Below are positions 59,039-64,000 of a DNA stretch of 64,000 nt, one piece after another. The DNA comes from an uncultured Treponema sp. GTDB taxonomy: Bacteria > Spirochaetota > Spirochaetia > Treponematales > Treponemataceae. The notes beneath the pieces were generated by a model. That model made no database searches. It was not told where the DNA came from and worked only from the letters and a program-made list of their open reading frames with translations. The position numbers were made by a program, and so were the translations under genes. Location of the stretch: NCBI GenBank assembly GCA_947166355.1, contig CAMVDX010000005.1, positions 62,001 through 126,000 on the forward strand, written 5' to 3'. Within the stretch, counting starts at the first letter, position 1. Every line of letters starts with the position of its first letter.

Positions 59039-60673
59039 ATGAAAGAGTCAGAAATTTTTATTAATCAGATTGGTTATAATCCGCTGGACAGAAAAAACGT
59101 TGTCGTAAGTGCCTCAGATAAAGGTGATGCTAAAGAATTTAGTGTTTGCCGCAAAATTGATGGCGCAGATAACGATAAGGTTGTTTTTTCAGGTGCGCTT
59201 ACTGCGGCTCCTGAAGATGAGCAGTCTGGTCCAGGATATTTTACCGGAGATTTTTCTGCAGTAAAGGAAGACGGAGAATACTATATCTGTATTGATAGCG
59301 GAGCAGGCAAAAAACGAAGCTTTGATTTTAAGATTTCTGAAGATATTTATGCAGGTGTGGCTCTTTCTACCTTAAAATATTTTACAGATTCACGCTGCGG
59401 ACAGGGAATCTGCCATACTGGAATTGCCGAGGTCTACGGAACCGGCGAAAAGAAAAACGTTCAGGGCGGGTGGCATGATGCCGGAGACTACGGCCGCTAT
59501 ATTGTTGCCGGAACGAAAACCGTTATGGATTTGCTGCTTGCTTACAAAAAGTGCCCGGAAAAATTCGCCGGCTTTGATTTACTCGCCGAGGTCCGCTTTG
59601 AACTCGAGTGGATGCTCCAGATGCAGCGCGATGACGGCGCGGTTTATCATAAAATTTCGTGCTATCACTTTTGCGCATTCATAATGCCTCAGGAAGAAAA
59701 AGAGCAGCTTGTTCTTGCTCCTGTTTCAACAGCCGCTACAGCAGATTTTGCAGGCTGTCTTGCGTATGCGGCAGGCTTTTACAAGGCAGAGGGGCCTGCG
59801 CAGGATAAGGCCTTTTCTGAAAAATTACTGGCCGCAGCTCTCAAGGCGCAGAATTATCTTTTTTCACATGATGATGAGCTTTATATAAATCCGCCGGAAA
59901 TTACAACAGGCGGTTATGGTGACCGCGATGTTCGAGATGAGCGTTATTTTGCACTTTGCGCGCTTTTTGCTGCAACCGGCGACTTAAACTATCTTAATCA
60001 CGCAATTAAACTTCGCGAAGATAAAAAACAAGATAAGCCAGATCCAAAGCATCCGTGGAATAATGGCTGGCAGGAAGGCTTTGGCTGGCCTTTTGTTTCG
60101 GGCTATGGCACAGAAATATTGCTGGAGGTTTCGGCAGGAGATTATTCTGCTAATGGTGCTGATCCTTCAGCACTCCCGGCAGAGCTTCTTACAGAAATTA
60201 AGAGTGGAATTATCAGGCAGGCAGAAAAATATCTGGCTATAGCAAATGCATCTGCATTCCATTATTGTTCATATTTTGTTTTCTGGGGAAGTAATGGCGC
60301 AATCTGTGACTTATCTCACATTATGCTCATGGCTTATGACCTTACCGGCCGAAAGGAATTCCGTGAAGCGGCAAAGGCACAGATTGACTACATTCTTGGC
60401 TGTAACCCTGTAAATTACTGCTATGTGACTGGAGAAGGTACAAAGAGTCCTATATATCCTCATCATAGACCGAGTGGTGCGAGCGGACACGTGTATCCGG
60501 GAATGCTGAGCGGAGGTCCTTGTGCAGGTCTGATGGACGCTTATGCAAAAGAACATCTGGCCGGACGTTCTCCACTAAAATGTTATGCAGATGCTGAGCC
60601 GAGCTACAGCACAAACGAAGTTGCAATTTACTGGAACAGTGCCTTTGTTTATGTACTTGCACGTGTTCGATAG
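59039..60673 (+). CDS. GH9-family endoglucanase/cellodextrinase
   Basis: 544 residues, no signal peptide. An N-terminal immunoglobulin-like domain (FINQIGYNPLDRKNVVV..., 1-~95) is followed by the (alpha/alpha)6 GH9 domain. Catalytic parts: GGWHDAGDYGRYIVAG (~145, base Asp), HHRPSGASGHVYPG near 480, and the acid Glu in YSTNEVAIYWNSAFVYVLA at the end. A cytoplasmic GH9 would act on imported cello- or mixed-linkage oligosaccharides. No Shine-Dalgarno sequence; TATAAC (59025-59030) lies eight bases before the ATG. Confidence 0.92.
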   Translation: MKESEIFINQIGYNPLDRKNVVVSASDKGDAKEFSVCRKIDGADNDKVVFSGALTAAPEDEQSGPGYFTGDFSAVKEDGEYYICIDSGAGKKRSFDFKISEDIYAGVALSTLKYFTDSRCGQGICHTGIAEVYGTGEKKNVQGGWHDAGDYGRYIVAGTKTVMDLLLAYKKCPEKFAGFDLLAEVRFELEWMLQMQRDDGAVYHKISCYHFCAFIMPQEEKEQLVLAPVSTAATADFAGCLAYAAGFYKAEGPAQDKAFSEKLLAAALKAQNYLFSHDDELYINPPEITTGGYGDRDVRDERYFALCALFAATGDLNYLNHAIKLREDKKQDKPDPKHPWNNGWQEGFGWPFVSGYGTEILLEVSAGDYSANGADPSALPAELLTEIKSGIIRQAEKYLAIANASAFHYCSYFVFWGSNGAICDLSHIMLMAYDLTGRKEFREAAKAQIDYILGCNPVNYCYVTGEGTKSPIYPHHRPSGASGHVYPGMLSGGPCAGLMDAYAKEHLAGRSPLKCYADAEPSYSTNEVAIYWNSAFVYVLARVR

Positions 60674-60707
60674 TATGTTATAATTCAACTGGAGGACAAG
60701 TTGAATT

Positions 60708-61376
60708 ATGGATAACAAAGCCCTTTATAGTTTACAGTATGGTGTTTTTTTACTCGGAACAAAATCAGAGAGTTCTGACAGCGGGTTTGCGGGCAAAAAA
60801 ATTAATGCCTGTATTACAAACACCTGTTTTCAGGCCGCAAACAGTCCAACTCGTATTGCAATTTCAGTAATAAAACAGAATCTTACTTGCCAAATGATAG
60901 AAGAAAGCGGAGTATTTACACTTTCTGTTTTAGATCGTTCGTGTAGTTTTGAAACAATCAGACGTTTTGGATATCAGAGTGGGCGTAATGCAGATAAGTT
61001 TGACGGCTTTGAATATTCTCTTGCTAAAAATGGTTGTCCCTATATTCAGAACGGTGCCTGTGCAGTTATTGAAGGAAAGGTTTGCAACAAACTTGATTTA
61101 GGAAGTCACATTCTTTTTGTCGCAGAAGTAACAGAGGCTTGTGTACTTGGAAACGGCGAGCCTATGACTTATTCATATTATCAGAGTGATGTAAAGCCAA
61201 AAGCCGGCGGAGTTGATTCCGGGGCTGCGCAGTCTAAGGACGAGCCAAAGAAAATTAAGGGCTGGCGCTGTAAAATTTGTGGTTATGAATATGATGGAGC
61301 TGAGCTTCCTGCGAATTTTGAGTGTCCTATTTGCGGCCATCCTGCAGAAGATTTTGAGCCGATTTATGAGGCGTGA
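60708..61376 (+). CDS. Flavin reductase-rubredoxin fusion (high-molecular-weight rubredoxin type)
   Basis: 222 residues: a flavin-reductase-like FMN-binding domain (1-~165) and a C-terminal rubredoxin (WRCKICGYEYDG...FECPICGHPAEDFEPI) with both CxxC pairs. Such Hrb proteins pass electrons from NAD(P)H to flavodiiron or other partners that detoxify O2 or NO in anaerobes. AGGACAAG precedes the ATG. DHFR starts 3 bp after its stop, suggesting coupling. Confidence 0.92.
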   Translation: MDNKALYSLQYGVFLLGTKSESSDSGFAGKKINACITNTCFQAANSPTRIAISVIKQNLTCQMIEESGVFTLSVLDRSCSFETIRRFGYQSGRNADKFDGFEYSLAKNGCPYIQNGACAVIEGKVCNKLDLGSHILFVAEVTEACVLGNGEPMTYSYYQSDVKPKAGGVDSGAAQSKDEPKKIKGWRCKICGYEYDGAELPANFECPICGHPAEDFEPIYEA

Positions 61377-61379
61377 AAA

Positions 61380-61889
61380 GTGATTTCTTTAATTGTGGCG
61401 TATGCCCAGAACTACGTAATCGGCAAGGACGGAAAGATTCCATGGAATCTTGAAGATGACAGACAGCGTTTTAAGAAACTAACGCTCGGTAGTGTAGTTA
61501 TAATGGGGCGACGCACCTTTGAAGAGATTTATAAGAAATTTGGAAAAGGGCTTCCCGGTCGCGAAACAATCGTCATTTCTAATACAAAAGCTTTTAGTGG
61601 TGAAAACTACCGAACGGTAGCTTCGTTGCAAGAGGCATTAAAAACTGCTGCCGGGCTTTTTCCACAGAAGGATATTTTTATCTGTGGCGGGGAAAAAGTT
61701 TACCGCGAAGCAATTTCTCTTAATCTTCCGGAAAAGCTTTATATTACAGAAATACAAATGCCTGAACCTATAAAAGGCGATGCTTTTTTCTCGCAATTTA
61801 ATCAGAAAAATTTTATAATTGAAGAGTGTCAGACAATAGAAAATCCTGTTCTGCATAAATTTTTAACCTATACTCGAAAGACAAAATAA
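61380..61889 (+). CDS. folA: Dihydrofolate reductase
   Basis: 169 residues, the usual length. ISLIVAYAQNYVIGKDGKIPWNLEDDRQRFKKLT (in part) contains the acidic active-site Asp (~27). VIMGRRTFEEI (~39), FICGGEKVYREA (~102) and YITEI (~121) are also conserved. It reduces dihydrofolate with NADPH. The GTG start lies 3 bp after the preceding stop with GAGGCG upstream. No thymidylate synthase adjoins. Confidence 0.95.
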   Translation: MISLIVAYAQNYVIGKDGKIPWNLEDDRQRFKKLTLGSVVIMGRRTFEEIYKKFGKGLPGRETIVISNTKAFSGENYRTVASLQEALKTAAGLFPQKDIFICGGEKVYREAISLNLPEKLYITEIQMPEPIKGDAFFSQFNQKNFIIEECQTIENPVLHKFLTYTRKTK

Positions 61890-61910
61890 AAAATAACACG
61901 GGGGAAGAAA

Positions 61911-62657
61911 ATGTTTGAAATTAAAAACGTTTCTAAATCTTATGGCAAAGACGGCGTAAAGGCTGTTGATTCACTTAATCTCACAGTAAATAATGGAGAG
62001 ATTTTTGGATTTCTTGGACCTAACGGTGCCGGAAAAACAACTTCTATCAGAATGCTTACAGGTATTCTTCAGCCGGATGAAGGAACTTTAGAGCTGGACG
62101 GCATTTCTATTCTGGAGCGTCCGGTTGCAGCAAAAAGACAGCTTGCTTTTGTTCCGGATAATCCTGAAACTGTTTCTCGTCTTAAGGCAATTGAATATCT
62201 GAATTTTATTGGTGATGTTTATAAAGTGCCTGCCGATGTTCGCAAAGAAAGAATCGAAGCTTATACAGAAAAGTTTGGTCTCAAGGCTGTGTTGAATAAT
62301 AAAATTTCTTCTTTCAGTCATGGAATGAAGCAGAAGCTTTTTTTGATTGCGAGTCTTATAACTGATCCTCAGAACTGGATTCTCGATGAACCGATGGTAG
62401 GTCTCGACCCGGAAGCTGCCTTTATCGTAAAGGAAATTATGCGTGAACGCGCAAATTCCGGTAAAACTGTTTTCTTTTCAACACATGTTATGGAGGTTGC
62501 AGAAAAGCTTTGTGACCGCATTGGAATTATCAAACAGGGAAAACTGATTTTTATTGGTACTATGAATGAACTGAAGGAGCAGCACGGAAAAGACGGGCAG
62601 TCGCTCGAAGATATTTTCCTTGAGCTTATTGGAAGCGAGGTTCGTCATGATTTATAA
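61911..62657 (+). CDS. ABC transporter ATP-binding protein
   Basis: 248 residues. Walker A GPNGAGKTT (~37), signature FSHGMKQKL (~138; FSxGMKQKL in place of LSGGQ, as in ABC-2 exporters), Walker B and switch LDEPMVGLDPEAA (~155) and H-loop STHVMEVAE. It powers the permease encoded next, whose start overlaps its stop by 11 bp. GGGGGAAG lies just before the ATG. Confidence 0.95.
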   Translation: MFEIKNVSKSYGKDGVKAVDSLNLTVNNGEIFGFLGPNGAGKTTSIRMLTGILQPDEGTLELDGISILERPVAAKRQLAFVPDNPETVSRLKAIEYLNFIGDVYKVPADVRKERIEAYTEKFGLKAVLNNKISSFSHGMKQKLFLIASLITDPQNWILDEPMVGLDPEAAFIVKEIMRERANSGKTVFFSTHVMEVAEKLCDRIGIIKQGKLIFIGTMNELKEQHGKDGQSLEDIFLELIGSEVRHDL

Positions 62658-64000
62658 GCTTTTTAAAATCTTGAATTCAAGCTCTTTTTCCTTTTCTGGA
62701 ATCGTAGAGGGATTTAAGAAAGGGCCAAAAGGAATCATAAAGAGCATTTTTTTAATTCTGGTTCTTCTTTATGTTCTCTGTGTAATGGTTGGAATGTACA
62801 CAGTTTATATGATTGGAATCTACAAGTATCTTGCGACAAACGGTAATCAGCAGATGATGCCTGTAATTGCAATGATGGTTGCGCTTGCGGTCATAATGTT
62901 CTTTGGCTTTACTTCGGTTGCTTCAACTTACTATACCGGAACCGGCGAAGAATTCCTTATGAGTCTGCCGATTTCTTCAAAGCAGTTTTTTGGAGCAAAA
63001 TTTGCAGTTTCCTTTGTTTCGGATGCTGTATTTGGAATTGGAATGTTTGCAATTGCTTCTATTGTATATGGTTATAATGAGGGGCTTCTTACAAATCCAT
63101 TGTTTTATCTTGGTTTTATTGTAACGGCGCTTTCCTTTTCTATTACTTCAGTTTTTATAATATATCTGTTATTTATTCTGATTCTGTATTTTATTCCGGC
63201 ACTCAGAAAGAAGAAGCTTCTTACAATTGTTGCTTCAATTCTTGTAATCTGCTTTTGTATGCTGTACGGACTTATGAATTCCATGGTTTCCTTTTCGTTC
63301 TCGAATCCTCAGTTTGTGAACGACAAGGTTGGAAATTCAGTAGACAAACTGTCTGAGCTGGGATCAAATATTCCGGTAATTAAGTATATTTCCGGAGCTC
63401 TCGATGGAAAAATCCTTCCGATTTTAATTCTTATGGCACTTGGCGCTCTGGTTCTGTTTGTACTTATGCCGCTTTTCAGCAATATGTACATAAAGAGCCT
63501 TAATGGTTTTTCTGATGTAAAGACAAAAAAGATTTCTTCGGAAAAAGCAGAAGAGGTTATCAGTAAGGATGTGCATTCACTTTCTGTGTTCCATGCGCTT
63601 TTCTTACGTGATTACAGAAACGTTGTAAGAGAGCCTGCATTCTTTTCTAATGGTCCGCTTTTTGTTTACCTCTTTCCGGTAATCTTTATTTTGTCATTTA
63701 CAATTGGATTTATTGCTACTGGAAACGGATTGGGAAAGCTGCTTGCTGATATCAGATCCAGCGTACAGGAAATTCCAGCAGATTATAATGAAATGATAAA
63801 ATATTTCATAGCATTGGGAGGAGCAGGATTCACAATTTTTTCTGGAACCTTTGCAAATCTTGCAACAACTTCTTTTTCACGCGAAGGAAAATCTTTGAAT
63901 GACCTCAAAGCAATGCCGGTAAAATTTGATATGATTATAAAAGTTAAATTCTGGCATGCAATGCTTTATGTCGGAATTGCAGATGTAATATCAATCAGTC
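62647..64000 (+). CDS. ABC-2-type transporter permease, 3' end beyond the window
   Basis: Starts ATGATTTATAAGC inside the end of the ATPase gene and stays open to the window edge (451 codons). At least seven hydrophobic helices are seen (SIFLILVLLYVLCVMVGMYT, MPVIAMMVALAVIMFFGF, FIIYLLFILILYFIPAL, LLTIVASILVICFCMLYGL, GALVLFVLMPLF, FVYLFPVIFILSFTIGFIA and more), with TGTGEEFLMSLPISSKQFF as a cytoplasmic loop as in YtrC/putative ABC exporter permeases. The substrate is unknown. Confidence 0.88.
   Translation, partial: MIYKLFKILNSSSFSFSGIVEGFKKGPKGIIKSIFLILVLLYVLCVMVGMYTVYMIGIYKYLATNGNQQMMPVIAMMVALAVIMFFGFTSVASTYYTGTGEEFLMSLPISSKQFFGAKFAVSFVSDAVFGIGMFAIASIVYGYNEGLLTNPLFYLGFIVTALSFSITSVFIIYLLFILILYFIPALRKKKLLTIVASILVICFCMLYGLMNSMVSFSFSNPQFVNDKVGNSVDKLSELGSNIPVIKYISGALDGKILPILILMALGALVLFVLMPLFSNMYIKSLNGFSDVKTKKISSEKAEEVISKDVHSLSVFHALFLRDYRNVVREPAFFSNGPLFVYLFPVIFILSFTIGFIATGNGLGKLLADIRSSVQEIPADYNEMIKYFIALGGAGFTIFSGTFANLATTSFSREGKSLNDLKAMPVKFDMIIKVKFWHAMLYVGIADVISIS

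Overview
The window looks like chromosome of an anaerobic, carbohydrate-fermenting spirochaete, most likely a commensal or rumen-type Treponema. This is an inference from gene content. An indolepyruvate:ferredoxin oxidoreductase and a flavoredoxin-rubredoxin protein point to an anaerobe. There are several plant-polysaccharide glycosidases, a Sel1 protein, HD-GYP and SpoIIE signalling, and an NlpC/P60 protein with a beta-rich tail. Base composition is moderate to AT-rich, and short dispersed palindromic repeats are very abundant. No rRNA genes, prophage or CRISPR-Cas are visible. One tRNA gene (Leu, anticodon CAA) is present.

Layout. 1-7.7 kb: housekeeping genes (C-terminal protease end, rsmE, a divergent WecG/TagA-like glycosyltransferase, an NtrC-like ATPase, recQ, tRNA-Leu, comM). 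8-14.5 kb: a six-hairpin glycosidase, then Ppx/GppA and polyphosphate kinase (polyphosphate module), then birA. 14.6-20.3 kb: iorA, iorB, a hotdog thioesterase and, after a small orphan gene and a Sel1 protein, paaK. Together these form a plausible arylpyruvate to aryl-acetyl-CoA route for aromatic amino-acid fermentation. 20.5-24 kb: a zinc-ribbon/FGE-like protein, then a SpoIIE phosphatase, RsbW-type kinase and STAS protein forming a partner-switching module. 24-35.3 kb: acyltransferase, iron-sulfur flavoprotein, VUT transporter, orphan lipoprotein, a PD-(D/E)XK-like orphan next to an unusual inverted-repeat array, EamA exporter, HD-GYP protein, a DUF2281/PIN toxin-antitoxin pair, a MATE exporter and a MerR/CPBP-protease pair. 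35.4-46 kb: GH127, YkgJ, esterase, an orphan, GH27 with an inserted beta-sandwich, a membrane-anchored binding-protein-like gene and acyl-CoA synthetase. 46.4-57 kb: a type I restriction-modification island carrying two hsdS genes around a tyrosine recombinase, plus an ART-like DUF3990/DUF3791 cassette and a KAP ATPase between hsdS and hsdR. 57-64 kb: NlpC/P60, a lipoprotein, GH9 endoglucanase, flavoredoxin-rubredoxin, DHFR and an ABC exporter running off the window.

The most unusual signals are four. (1) At 28.72-29.11 kb, five pairs of inverted 10-mers are spaced exactly 30 bp within each pair and 84/95/84/84 bp between pairs, so they are phased to the DNA helix. They lie upstream of the PD-(D/E)XK-like gene. 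(2) A 17-bp perfect hairpin presents the ribosome-binding site of the hsdS-associated recombinase in its loop and its start codon in its stem. (3) Dispersed repeats have been inserted in frame into proteins: three times in iorA, once in GH127, and once in a lipoprotein signal peptide. (4) Several genes have promoters whose -10 box lies 6-7 nt from the start codon and no Shine-Dalgarno sequence, as expected for leaderless mRNAs.
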